Of a DNA stretch of 21,857 nucleotides, positions 13,069-21,857 are shown piece by piece. The notes beneath the pieces are model-generated. The model searched no databases and was not told where the DNA came from. It saw nothing but the letters and a program-made list of their open reading frames with translations. The first letter of the stretch is position 1, and the number at the start of each line of letters is the position of its first letter. The position numbers and the translations under genes are program-made. Location: NCBI GenBank assembly GCA_030829675.1, contig JAURAE010000010.1:1-21857 (forward strand), given 5' to 3'. This DNA is from Schleiferiaceae bacterium (GTDB taxonomy: Bacteria; Bacteroidota; Bacteroidia; Flavobacteriales; Schleiferiaceae).

Positions 13069-15849
13069 ATGAATCGAAATCTACGTCGTGTTCTCTCATC
13101 AGCGACGCTATGGTGTTCTGTGTTGGTACTTGGTACTCAAGTAGCTTATGCACAGAACGAAGGCGAAGGTGATGCGGATGCAATGTCTCAAGCTGATATG
13201 ATGTTTGAGCAATTGGAAGAGGTCGTTGTCATTGGTTATGGTACACAAAAGAAAAAGGACCTCACGGGTTCTTCTGCTTCTGTAAGTGCTGAAGACTTCA
13301 ATGGCGGTGTTGTTACCTCTCCTGAACTTTTGATCCAGGGTAAAGCCGCGGGTATTACCATTACCCCGACAAACGGTGAGCCTGGTGGTGGTGTAAGTGT
13401 TCGTGTTCGTGGAGGTACTTCTATCTCTTCTAGCAACGAGCCGCTTTACATTATTGATGGTATGCCCGTTCAAAGCGGAAGCACACTTCCTGGTGGTGAA
13501 GGTGAGACCTCTGGTTCTCAGCGCAACCCTCTTTCTCGTTTGAATCCAAACGACATTGAGTCAATTACTGTATTGAAGGATGCATCTGCAACAGCTATCT
13601 ACGGTGCTCGTGGTGCAAACGGTGTTGTATTGATTACAACTAAGAAAGGTGCTGCTGGCCGTATGTCTGTTGATTACAGCTACCAAGTAAGTGCTTCATC
13701 TCTACCCAAGAAATTGGACATGCTGAACGCTTCTGAATACAAGGCAGCAGTTGCTCGCTTTGGTTTGGGTAACGTTCTAGGTACTGCCGACACTGATTGG
13801 CAAGACGAAATGTTCCAAACTGGTATGGCTACTCAGCACAACTTGAGCTTGAACGGAGGAACTGAAGCTGGTTCATACCGCTTGTCTATGGGTTACCTAG
13901 ACCAAGATGGTATTGTAATCAACTCAGGAACTAACCGTTTCACTAGCCGTTTGAGCATGAACCAAAAAACGTTGAACGACAAATTAACTTTGTCTGCGAA
14001 CGTTAACGTGTCTCAGCAAGACGACAACTTGACTCCTTACCAGCAAGTTGGCGGATACACTGGTGGTATCTTCACTAACATGTTGAAAATGAACCCTACG
14101 CTTCCTGTTAAGGATGCTAACGGCAACTACACATTCGTTTCTAACGCGATCCGTAACCCTGTTGAAGCGGCTATGGAAATTGATGATGTTGCTCGTACAG
14201 TAGGTGTAACTATGAACGGTACTGCTCGTTTGGACCTTGGCGATTTTGTTGAAGGTTTGAGCGCTACTGCAAACGCTGGTTACGATCAATACGGAACTAT
14301 CCGTAAAACATACTTACCAAAATCGACTCCTTACGGTGTCGCTGATAACGGTATTGCTGCTCAGAAGTACGGTCAAGTTTCTTCTAAAGTATTGGAGACT
14401 TACTTGAACTACGATAACGAAGTAGCGGGTAACATGATGAACCTTATTGCTGGTTACTCATGGCAAGAAAACAACTACGAAGGCTTTGGTGCTCGCGCTA
14501 AGCAGTTCGTAACTGATAACTACAGCTTCAACAACCTAGACGGTGGTGGCTTGGCTGAGCTTGGCGATAAGTACTCTTACCGCGGTCAGTCTCGCTTGAT
14601 CTCTTTCTTCGGTCGTGCGAACTACGACATAGCTGGAAAATACATGTTGACTGCAACTGTACGTCAAGATGGTTCTTCTAAGTTCGGTGCGGACAACAAG
14701 TGGGGGGTATTCCCATCAGCTGCTGTTGCATGGCGTTTGAGCGAGGAAGCTTTCATTCCTGAAATGTTCACTGACTTGAAACTTCGTGCCGGTTGGGGTG
14801 TAGTTGGTAACGAAGCTATTGGTGAGTACCAGAGTATTGCTCGTATCGGTACTGGTTCTGCAGCTGTTATTGGCGGATCTTCAACTTCAGGTACTGGTTA
14901 CTTGAACCCTGCTAACTCAGGTCTACGTTGGGAAAGTACTGCTTCTACCAACCTAGGTATCGACTGGGAATTGAACGGTGGTAAGTTCTACGGATCTTTC
15001 GACGTGTTCCAGAAAAACACTTCTGACCTTCTATTGACTGTACCTGCACCAGCTCCTTCTGTTGCTCCAACATTGTTGGCTAACGTAGGTGCTACATCAA
15101 ACAACGGTTTTGATTTGATGTTGAACTACAGCTTGGTAAGTACTTCTGACTTCGGTTGGGATATCGGTTTCAACCTTTCTCGCTCTCGCTTGATGGTTGA
15201 AGATCTAGGTACTAACGAGCAGATCTTGACAGGTCCTATCGGTGGTGCTGGTCAATCTGGTGCTTACTCTCAGAAATTGGTTGTTGGTCAAGCTTACGGT
15301 ACTTTCTACGGTTTGGTTTACAACAGTGATGATGGTTCTTACAGCAGCGAAGCTGATATCATCGGTATCGCTCAACCTGATTTCACTTACGGTCTTTTGA
15401 ACACATTCCACTACGGCAAGATCAATGCAAGCATCTTCTTGCGCGGTCAGCAAGGTGGTGATGTATTCAACAACACCGCAATGGAGTACACAACTCTAGA
15501 TAACTTGAACACTAACATCAACTTGATGAAGCCAGCTTTGGACTTCGACGATGCGATGTTGACCTCTACACCTACTTACTCTTCACAGTGGATCGAAGAC
15601 GCATCTTTCTTGCGTATCGACAACGTGAACATCTCTTACAACTTGGATGTTAACGGAGTAGATTGGTTGAACTCAGCTGTTGTTGGTCTAAGCGGACAGA
15701 ACTTGTTCTTGTTCACAGGTTACAGCGGTTACGATCCTGAAGTAAACACTGATGCTTCTGCAAACGGTGCTCCATCTTTGGGTGTTGACTACATGAACTA
15801 CCCACGTGCTCGCACTATTGCGTTGAACGTGAAATTCAACTTGAAATAA
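13069..15849 (+). CDS. SusC/RagA-family TonB-dependent outer-membrane transporter, lacking the usual N-terminal carboxypeptidase-D-like domain
   Basis: This 926-residue outer-membrane protein imports ligand handed over by the SusD partner, using TonB energy. It has a signal peptide (1-28, ending AYA), a short acidic linker (29-48) and EEVVVIGYGTQKKKDLTG (50-67), which combines the TonB-box region and plug start. A SusC plug follows (about 64-195: RVRGGTS, LYIIDGMPV, ITVLKDASATAIYGARGANG) and then a long barrel. Most SusC proteins carry an ~80-residue carboxypeptidase-D-regulatory domain between signal and plug; there is no room for one here. Codon use is strikingly biased to GGT, CGT, GCT, AAC and TTG compared with upstream genes, a mark of very high expression. 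The SusD gene starts 17 nt after the stop. The substrate is unknown. Confidence 0.96.
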   Translation: MNRNLRRVLSSATLWCSVLVLGTQVAYAQNEGEGDADAMSQADMMFEQLEEVVVIGYGTQKKKDLTGSSASVSAEDFNGGVVTSPELLIQGKAAGITITPTNGEPGGGVSVRVRGGTSISSSNEPLYIIDGMPVQSGSTLPGGEGETSGSQRNPLSRLNPNDIESITVLKDASATAIYGARGANGVVLITTKKGAAGRMSVDYSYQVSASSLPKKLDMLNASEYKAAVARFGLGNVLGTADTDWQDEMFQTGMATQHNLSLNGGTEAGSYRLSMGYLDQDGIVINSGTNRFTSRLSMNQKTLNDKLTLSANVNVSQQDDNLTPYQQVGGYTGGIFTNMLKMNPTLPVKDANGNYTFVSNAIRNPVEAAMEIDDVARTVGVTMNGTARLDLGDFVEGLSATANAGYDQYGTIRKTYLPKSTPYGVADNGIAAQKYGQVSSKVLETYLNYDNEVAGNMMNLIAGYSWQENNYEGFGARAKQFVTDNYSFNNLDGGGLAELGDKYSYRGQSRLISFFGRANYDIAGKYMLTATVRQDGSSKFGADNKWGVFPSAAVAWRLSEEAFIPEMFTDLKLRAGWGVVGNEAIGEYQSIARIGTGSAAVIGGSSTSGTGYLNPANSGLRWESTASTNLGIDWELNGGKFYGSFDVFQKNTSDLLLTVPAPAPSVAPTLLANVGATSNNGFDLMLNYSLVSTSDFGWDIGFNLSRSRLMVEDLGTNEQILTGPIGGAGQSGAYSQKLVVGQAYGTFYGLVYNSDDGSYSSEADIIGIAQPDFTYGLLNTFHYGKINASIFLRGQQGGDVFNNTAMEYTTLDNLNTNINLMKPALDFDDAMLTSTPTYSSQWIEDASFLRIDNVNISYNLDVNGVDWLNSAVVGLSGQNLFLFTGYSGYDPEVNTDASANGAPSLGVDYMNYPRARTIALNVKFNLK

Positions 15850-15866
15850 TTTAAATAGATCAAACA

Positions 15867-17363
15867 ATGAAGAGATTTTCAAAAATCGCATTGATTGCAG
15901 CCGCCGCCGTATCAACGCTTACGTTCCAGAGCTGTACTGATCTAGAGGAAACTATCTACGAGGACATTACCTCAGATAACTTCTTCTCAAGCGAAGGCGA
16001 TTACTACTCAGTACTCGTCAACTCTTACGGAAACCTTCGTCCATTCTTGTGGAACTACTTCAATATTTCACAGGTAACTTCAGACGAAACTATTGTTCCT
16101 ACCCGTGGTGGTGACTGGGGTGATGGTGGTGTTTGGCGCGAATTGCACCAGCACAACTGGACTCCTACTAACGGTCACGTTGTAGGTATGTGGAATGATA
16201 TCAACAAAGGTCTGGCTCAAACCAACCAGTTCATCTACGATTTGGAGAATGCAGATCAGTCTTTGTTTAGCCAATACAGCTACGCAGAGATGATGGCAGA
16301 AGCTCGTACACTACGTGCTTACTACTACTTCATGTTGATGGATTTCTGGGGCGACTGTGTAATCTTGGACGCTGCTTCTATCGATCCAGCGAACTTGCCT
16401 TCACGTTCTCCACGTGCCGATGTATTTGCATACATCGAAACTGAATTGAACGCTGCGATTCCAAACTTGGCTGCTTCTCACTCATCTGACCAGTACGGTC
16501 GTGTGACTAAGTGGTCTGCATACGGTATCCTTACTCGTATGTACATGAACGCAGAAGAGTTTACTGGTACTGCTCGTTGGGCGGATGCTGAAGCTGCGGC
16601 GGATGCTATCATCAACAGCGGTAACTTCTCTCTAGAAGCTGATTTCCATGACAACTTTGTTGTTGAGAACCAAGGATCATCGGAAACAGTATTCGCTATT
16701 CCTAACATTCAGGCTGGCGGTATGGGATGGACGCTGAACATGCGTACGCTTCACTACCACCAATTGCCTGCATCTCCGTGGAACGGATTCTGTACCCTTG
16801 CTGATTTCTACAACAAGTTCGATACTGCGAACGATGTTCGTTCAGAAATCTTCTTGGTAGGTCAGCAGTACGATTTCGTAACTGGTGATCCTTTGCAAGA
16901 TCGTCAAGGTAACCCACTAGATTTCACTGCTTCTTTGCCAGGTATTACTGGTGCTTCTGAAACAAACGGTATCCGTGTGTTGAAGTGGGAGGTTGACCAA
17001 GCAAATGCTGGTGGTGAAGCTGGTAACGACTACGCTATTATCCGTTACGCTGATATTTTGTTGCACAAAGCTGAGGCCTCATTGCGTCAAGGTGATGATG
17101 CTACTGCGCTATCTATTGTTAACGATATCCGCGCACGTGCCGGAGCAACTGCGTTGACAGCAATCACCTTGGATGATATCCTTGATGAGCGTGGATTTGA
17201 GTTGGCTTGGGAAGCTGTACGTCGTTTGGATTTGATCCGTTTCGGCAAGTTTACCGAGGCTTGGGAGTTGAAGGATGCACAACAAGATCATGTTAAGTTG
17301 CTACCTATTCCTACTGAAGCTTTGGGTGCTAACCCGAACTTGACTCAGAACGCGGGTTACTAA
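15867..17363 (+). CDS. SusD/RagB-family nutrient-binding outer-membrane lipoprotein
   Basis: This 498-residue surface lipoprotein acts as the lid of the SusC channel and binds the nutrient. The lipobox FQSC gives Cys23. An N-terminal SusD-type region (TIYEDITSDNFFSSEGDYYS) is followed by TPR-like helices (EMMAEARTLRAYYYFMLMDFWGD near 140-162). The family C-terminus is present: YADILLHKAEASLRQGD, VNDIRARAGA, LDDILDERGFELAWEAVRRLDLIRFGKF and LLPIPTEALGANPNLTQNAGY. The protein looks complete. Codon bias matches the SusC-like gene, so the two are probably co-expressed at high level. The ligand cannot be deduced: no enzyme for glycan or peptide breakdown accompanies the pair in this window. Confidence 0.96.
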   Translation: MKRFSKIALIAAAAVSTLTFQSCTDLEETIYEDITSDNFFSSEGDYYSVLVNSYGNLRPFLWNYFNISQVTSDETIVPTRGGDWGDGGVWRELHQHNWTPTNGHVVGMWNDINKGLAQTNQFIYDLENADQSLFSQYSYAEMMAEARTLRAYYYFMLMDFWGDCVILDAASIDPANLPSRSPRADVFAYIETELNAAIPNLAASHSSDQYGRVTKWSAYGILTRMYMNAEEFTGTARWADAEAAADAIINSGNFSLEADFHDNFVVENQGSSETVFAIPNIQAGGMGWTLNMRTLHYHQLPASPWNGFCTLADFYNKFDTANDVRSEIFLVGQQYDFVTGDPLQDRQGNPLDFTASLPGITGASETNGIRVLKWEVDQANAGGEAGNDYAIIRYADILLHKAEASLRQGDDATALSIVNDIRARAGATALTAITLDDILDERGFELAWEAVRRLDLIRFGKFTEAWELKDAQQDHVKLLPIPTEALGANPNLTQNAGY

Positions 17364-17397
17364 AATATCCCTGTCACTCTGAAACTATGTTTTGCAG

Positions 17398-17424
17398 GAA
17401 AGCCCGCACGTTGTGCGGGCTTTC
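17398..17424 (+). terminator. Hairpin terminator after the SusC/SusD pair
   Basis: GAAAGCCCGCAC (17398-17409) pairs perfectly with GTGCGGGCTTTC (17413-17424) around GTT, followed by TTCATT. It is a 12-bp stem with a modest T-tract, between the SusD-like gene and the calcium-repeat lipoprotein genes. It may end most transcripts and let some read through. Confidence 0.85.
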
Positions 17425-17461
17425 TTCATTATATTGGGAGCTCTTTCTACTCCGCAACACC

Positions 17462-20400
17462 ATGAGAAAAATCACACTCTTAGCGCTGCTCGGATTTGCC
17501 GTAGCGCAGTGTACTTATAGTCCTAAGATTGAATCGTTGTTCACTCAGATGGAGTCGACCAAAATTGGCATCGACTTTCAAAATAACCTGAGTTACGATA
17601 AAGACTTTAATGTCTTTAACTACCGCAATTTTTACAACGGTGGTGGTGTTGCCGTAGGGGATATCAACAACGACGGTTATGTGGATTTATACTTCACAGC
17701 GAACCAGACTTCGAACAAGTTGTACTTGAACAACGGGGACTGGACCTTCACCGATATTACGGACGCTTCAGGCACGAATGGAAAGCAGGCGTGGTCTACG
17801 GGCGCCGCGATGGCCGATGTGAATGGCGACGGTTGGTTAGATATATATGTGGCCAATTCCGGAGACATCAAAGGAGATAGTCGTGCCAACGAGCTGTTCC
17901 TTAACAACGGAAATAACACCTTTACCGAATCTGCTGAAACATGGGGTGTAGCTGATCAGGGATTAAGCACGCATGGGGTGTTCTTTGACTACGATAGAGA
18001 CGGGGATTTAGACCTATATGTGTTAAACAACAGCTACCGCGCCATTGGGAGTTTCAATTTGCAGAAAAGCTCACGAGAAATTCGCGACCCTGAGGGGGGC
18101 GATAAATTATACCGCAACGAGGGAGGTCACTTCACAGATGTAAGTGAGGAGGCTGGAATTATGGGAAGTGAAATAGGTTTCGGCCTAGGAACGACCGTTG
18201 GGGATGTGAATGGCGACGGATGGCTCGACATATATATATCCAACGACTTCTTTGAAAAAGACTACCTGTACATCAACAAAGGCGACGGCACCTTCAGCGA
18301 AGAATTGGAACAGCACATGCGCCATACTTCCTTCGCCTCTATGGGTGCGGATATGGCTGATATCAATAACGATGCTGCTCCAGATTTATTCGTGACCGAC
18401 ATGCTCCCACAAGGCGTGCGCAGGTTGAACCAGACCACCACTTTTGAAAATTGGGATGTGTATCAAGGGAAATTGGATTGGGGCTATTACCATCAATTCA
18501 ACCGCAACATGCTCCACTTGAATACTGCCGACGGTGATTTTGTGGAAATTGGCCAATTATCTGGCGTCGAAGCCACCGATTGGTCTTGGGGTGCCCTCAT
18601 TGCTGACCTTGATAATGACGGTTGGCGCGATTTATATATCTCTAATGGGATTGCACATGACTTAACGGATCAAGATTACATCAACTACATCAGTAACGAA
18701 GAGGTGATGCGTGCCATCGTTACCGAAGAAGGCGTCAACTATAAAGAGCTCATCGACTTGATGCCCACTACGCGCATTCCAAATTATGCTTTTAAAAATG
18801 TGGCCGGCGGATACAAATTTGTCGACCAAGCGAAAGAATGGGGCCTAAGCGTTCCAAGTCACAGCAATGGCTCCGTATATGCAGATTTAGATAATGACGG
18901 CGATTTGGATTTGGTCGTCAACAACGTAAATCAAGCACCTTTTATCTGGCGCAATAATGCCGAGACCATTCACCCCGAAAACCACAGCGTACAAATTGAG
19001 CTGCGCGACGGCGAAAAATTGGCCATAGGCGCCAAAGTATATGCTTATGCACAAGGAAGTATGTACTACGCAGAGAATGTTCCGATGAAAGGATTTCAGA
19101 GCAGCGTGGACCCGAGAATTCACTTGGGCCTAGGAGCACACCAAATCCTAGATAGCCTTGTGGTACAATGGTCGCCTGAGGAAAAACAGACCCTTACGGA
19201 CATACCCGCCGATTCTTTATATGTGGTTCGACGTGCTTCTGCATCACCTGCAGCTGCACCCAAGAAAATCACAACCACCCTGTTGGCTATGAATGCGGCC
19301 TATGGCGGCCGCACGGAAACGCCCTATAGCCAGTTTAACGAAGAACGGCTCATCCCTCAAATGACCACTTCTGAAGGCGCTAGACTCGCCGTAGCAGATA
19401 TCAATGGCGACGGTTATGTGGATTTTTACCAATGTGGCTCTGCAGGGCAGCCTGGACAGCTGTTCTTTGGGTCGGATTGGTACGGGTTTGAACAAGATAT
19501 CGATGCCCCGTTCGTACAGCACGCAGAATGTGAGGATACCGATGCTGAATTCTTCGATTACGACGGCGACGGCGACCTCGATTTATACGTGGCCAGCGGT
19601 TCTGTTCAACCGGAGAACGGCAGTGCCGCGCTTTACGACCGCATCTATAAGAACAACGGTAAGGGACGCTTCACTTACGACGCTAATGCCCTTCCAGAAC
19701 TACCCATCCGCACTTCGTCCATCGCGGTTTCAGATTACGACGGCGACGGCGATCTAGATGTTTTTGTGGCCGCACGCGCTGTGAAAGGGCGTTACGGTGT
19801 GCCGGCAAGCGGGTTGTTCCTCATGAACTACGGCGACGGCGTTCTTCGCAATGAGCGAATGACCACGCGTGGGTTCCAAAATATTGGGATGATTTCAGAT
19901 TGCAAAGCGGGCGATGTAGACGGTGATGGCGACGACGACATCATTGCTGTAGGAGATTGGCAAGGTGTGCGCCTTTGGATGAATGATGCAGGCCAATTCG
20001 CTGAACGTACCCTAGAAGCTGGATTTGACCACAGCCAAGGCTTGTGGAACACCGTTCGTCTCGAAGATTTGGACGGCGACGGCGCCCTAGATATCATCGC
20101 AGGAAACCTTGGAGAAAACTGTCGCCTTGAAGCCTCTGTTGAAAAACCCATGGTATTGTTTGTGAATGACTTCGACAACAACACGTATTCCGATCCTATC
20201 CTTTGTTCGTACTGGGGAGATACCCTCTTCCCTCGCGTATTGCGCCATAATATGATCAGCCAGCTGCCGTATTTGAAAAAAGAAAACCTAGAATATTCTC
20301 AATACGCCGGAAAGAGTGTCTTTGAAGTCTTCGATACGACCCAACTCGAGCGCTCTGCCTTGTTGCAAGTACAAACCCTGCGCACCACCTGTTTCTACAA

Positions 20401-20746
20401 CAACGGTAATGGGGTCTTCTCGCACGCCACACTGCCTATTCAAGCACAAACGGCCCCTGTATATGCCATAGATGCACTCGATGTCGACGGCGATGGGGAT
20501 AAGGACCTTATACTGGGCGGGAACCTACACGAGGTACAGCCGGAATGGGGACGTTACGATGCCTCGCGTGGAACGGTGTTGCTAAACACCGGCAACAGAG
20601 AATGGCGTGCCGCAACCCAATTACAAAGCGGGCTCAACATTGACGGTCAGGTCAGAGATATCACACATTATCAGAGAGACGGCCAGACCTATGTGCTCTT
20701 CAGTAAGGTTGATGGTCTGTTAGAAGAATACAAGCTGTCCCACTAA
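17462..20746 (+). CDS. FG-GAP/VCBS repeat protein with ASPIC/UnbV domain (CRTAC1-like), exported
   Basis: This 1094-residue exported protein is built of beta-propeller-type repeats. Thirteen calcium-loop motifs of the DxDxDGxxD type start near residues 67, 119, 176, 248, 300 (degenerate), 382, 475, 646, 699, 758, 818, 869 and 1007. An ASPIC/UnbV domain lies at about 515-585 (GEKLAIGAKV, HLGLGAHQILDSLVVQW) between two repeat blocks. The signal peptide ends AVAQC: Cys17 could be lipidated, but Gln before it is atypical, so signal-peptidase I cleavage after AVA is possible. ATG at 17462 is chosen over an in-frame ATG at 17387, because the longer version would read through the terminator hairpin. 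Such proteins commonly follow SusC/SusD pairs in marine Bacteroidota and may bind ligand at the surface; that role is an inference. Confidence 0.92.
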   Translation: MRKITLLALLGFAVAQCTYSPKIESLFTQMESTKIGIDFQNNLSYDKDFNVFNYRNFYNGGGVAVGDINNDGYVDLYFTANQTSNKLYLNNGDWTFTDITDASGTNGKQAWSTGAAMADVNGDGWLDIYVANSGDIKGDSRANELFLNNGNNTFTESAETWGVADQGLSTHGVFFDYDRDGDLDLYVLNNSYRAIGSFNLQKSSREIRDPEGGDKLYRNEGGHFTDVSEEAGIMGSEIGFGLGTTVGDVNGDGWLDIYISNDFFEKDYLYINKGDGTFSEELEQHMRHTSFASMGADMADINNDAAPDLFVTDMLPQGVRRLNQTTTFENWDVYQGKLDWGYYHQFNRNMLHLNTADGDFVEIGQLSGVEATDWSWGALIADLDNDGWRDLYISNGIAHDLTDQDYINYISNEEVMRAIVTEEGVNYKELIDLMPTTRIPNYAFKNVAGGYKFVDQAKEWGLSVPSHSNGSVYADLDNDGDLDLVVNNVNQAPFIWRNNAETIHPENHSVQIELRDGEKLAIGAKVYAYAQGSMYYAENVPMKGFQSSVDPRIHLGLGAHQILDSLVVQWSPEEKQTLTDIPADSLYVVRRASASPAAAPKKITTTLLAMNAAYGGRTETPYSQFNEERLIPQMTTSEGARLAVADINGDGYVDFYQCGSAGQPGQLFFGSDWYGFEQDIDAPFVQHAECEDTDAEFFDYDGDGDLDLYVASGSVQPENGSAALYDRIYKNNGKGRFTYDANALPELPIRTSSIAVSDYDGDGDLDVFVAARAVKGRYGVPASGLFLMNYGDGVLRNERMTTRGFQNIGMISDCKAGDVDGDGDDDIIAVGDWQGVRLWMNDAGQFAERTLEAGFDHSQGLWNTVRLEDLDGDGALDIIAGNLGENCRLEASVEKPMVLFVNDFDNNTYSDPILCSYWGDTLFPRVLRHNMISQLPYLKKENLEYSQYAGKSVFEVFDTTQLERSALLQVQTLRTTCFYNNGNGVFSHATLPIQAQTAPVYAIDALDVDGDGDKDLILGGNLHEVQPEWGRYDASRGTVLLNTGNREWRAATQLQSGLNIDGQVRDITHYQRDGQTYVLFSKVDGLLEEYKLSH

Positions 20747-21857
20747 TGAAGCGCTGGCTCTTACTCATAGCAATAGCTGCGACCGGGTGTACCCCATCCG
20801 AAGAGCCTACCCTATTCCAAGAACGGGCCACGCCATCTGGAATCAGCTTCCGAAACGACCTTCCGGAAAACGAAGAACAAAACATCGTTGATTACCTCTA
20901 CTTCTACAACGGTGCGGGTGTTGCCGTAGCAGATTTTAATAGGGACGGTCTTGAGGACATCTACTTTGTCCGCAACCAAGGTCCCAATGCCTTGTATTGG
21001 AACAAGGGCGATTGGCAGTTTGAAGAAGGCGCTGAAGCTGCCGGAGTTGCAGGAGCATCAGATTTTCAAACGGGCGTGTCCATCACCGACATCAACGCAG
21101 ACGGCTACCCTGATATTTACCTCAGCGCGGTGGAATACCTGCACTGGAAGGGCCACAACGAATTTTACCTCAACAACGGCGACGGCACCTTCACCGAAAC
21201 GCGCTTGGTCGAAGGCATGGATTTGGTGGGTTATGGGCAACAAGCCTTGTTCTTCGATGCCGATAACGACGGCGACCAAGACCTCTATGTATTGCGTCAT
21301 AGCGTGCATCCCTCAGGAGCCTTTAATAACGCCTCGCAGCGCAATGTTAGAGACCCTAAGGCCGGCGATTTGTTCTTTCTCAACACTGGGAATCCGGAGC
21401 AGCCCGATTATGAAGACCGCTCTGAGGAGTGGGGCATATTAGGTTCTCAAATAGGCTATGGCCTGAGTATTGTGGCCGAAGATTTCAATGCCGACGGCTA
21501 CCTCGACTTATTCATTGGCAACGATTTTCATGAAAACGACTACTTGTATTTGAATCAAGGTGGGCAAGCCTTTGAATTGGCCACAGATCAAAGTTTTAGA
21601 GCCAACAGCAAGTTCACCATGGGAGCAGATGCCGCAGATTTAGACGGCAACGGTCTGCCTGACCTGTTCACTTTGGATATGAAGCCTTGGGATGAGGTGG
21701 AACGCAAAAATGCATTAGGTGCTGAGCCTTTCCACATCCATAAATACAAGCGTGGCCAAGGTTATGTGGAACAGTTCCCAAAAAACAGCATGCACCTGAA
21801 CGCGGGGACATTGCCACATAAGGCCGCCGATGTGCCTGTTTTTGAGGATGCAGCGGC
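20746..21857 (+). CDS. Second FG-GAP/VCBS repeat lipoprotein (3' part missing)
   Basis: The first 370 codons are visible; the frame is open at the window edge. The signal peptide ends in a clear lipobox (AATGC, Cys15). Calcium-loop motifs start near residues 63, 115, 171, 246 and 298, almost the same spacing as the first five in the preceding protein (67, 119, 176, 248, 300). The shared downstream pattern DLF..DM.P, GY..QF..N..HLN shows the two are paralogues from a tandem duplication. The start overlaps the preceding stop by one base (TAATG), so translation is coupled. By comparison the missing part should hold the ASPIC/UnbV domain and a second repeat block. A surface-exposed calcium-stabilised binding protein is the best guess. 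Confidence 0.9.
   Translation, partial: MKRWLLLIAIAATGCTPSEEPTLFQERATPSGISFRNDLPENEEQNIVDYLYFYNGAGVAVADFNRDGLEDIYFVRNQGPNALYWNKGDWQFEEGAEAAGVAGASDFQTGVSITDINADGYPDIYLSAVEYLHWKGHNEFYLNNGDGTFTETRLVEGMDLVGYGQQALFFDADNDGDQDLYVLRHSVHPSGAFNNASQRNVRDPKAGDLFFLNTGNPEQPDYEDRSEEWGILGSQIGYGLSIVAEDFNADGYLDLFIGNDFHENDYLYLNQGGQAFELATDQSFRANSKFTMGADAADLDGNGLPDLFTLDMKPWDEVERKNALGAEPFHIHKYKRGQGYVEQFPKNSMHLNAGTLPHKAADVPVFEDAA

Noticed and set aside
13108..13473. 121-codon minus-strand open frame inside the SusC-like gene
   Set aside because: Its Thr/Arg/Asn-rich translation is the antisense of strongly biased codons, with no signal or domain.
17387..17461. In-frame upstream start for the first VCBS gene
   Set aside because: The extension would translate through the perfect terminator hairpin and hides the signal peptide; ATG at 17462 is better.
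17660..20510. Recurring GGCGACGGCGAC-like strings as tandem DNA repeats or CRISPR-like units
   Set aside because: They are irregularly spaced and explained by codons for the calcium-binding DGDGD loops.
20951..21442. 163-codon open frame in another plus frame within the second VCBS gene
   Set aside because: It is a shadow of the DxDxDG-encoding frame, rich in Ser/Thr/Arg from frame-shifted repeats, with no domain.

Overview
The window looks like chromosomal DNA of a member of the Bacteroidota, probably a marine or aquatic Flavobacteriales relative. The reasons are a SusC/SusD outer-membrane pair, VCBS/ASPIC repeat lipoproteins, Bacteroidota-style promoter elements (TAnnTTTG with an upstream TTG), no clear Shine-Dalgarno sites, and many Cys-lipidated exported proteins. 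Coding density is high. The only gap above 300 bases is 12584-13068. I see no tRNA, rRNA, CRISPR array, insertion sequence or prophage gene.

Region 1 (1-4989, minus strand) is a tightly overlapping metal-uptake operon. In transcription order it holds a DtxR/MntR regulator, a TroA-type metal-binding lipoprotein, an ABC ATPase, a permease fused at its C-terminus to a second complete DtxR-like regulator, a predicted outer-membrane barrel, and a second permease cut by the window edge. A 23-bp site with perfect 9-bp arms matches the DtxR-family operator at 16 of 19 positions and overlaps the candidate -7 element of this operon. Manganese, zinc or iron could be the substrate; the sequence does not settle which.

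Region 2 (5028-6975) holds lpxH (lipid A synthesis) translationally coupled to a small outer-membrane-type protein. A strong bidirectional terminator separates these from a convergent Fe/Mn superoxide dismutase with Mn-type second-sphere residues.

Region 3 (7070-12583, plus strand) is a close-packed run: an AddA/RecB-like helicase-nuclease, two lipoproteins carrying three c-type-haem modules, a YceI-like protein and a DUF5777-like barrel. The last four look like a functional set at the outer membrane, plausibly for electron transfer or quinone/lipid handling, but the role is unknown.

Region 4 (12584-21857) starts with a 485-bp control region. It has a minus-strand terminator and -7 box that could define a ~60-nt RNA, a repeated TGTC...GACA motif, and two candidate promoters for the next genes. 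A SusC-like TonB-dependent transporter and a SusD-like lipoprotein follow, both with codon use typical of very highly expressed genes. After a hairpin terminator come two tandem, paralogous FG-GAP/VCBS calcium-repeat lipoproteins, the second cut by the window edge. No glycosidase, peptidase or sigma/anti-sigma gene is present, so the imported substrate cannot be named.
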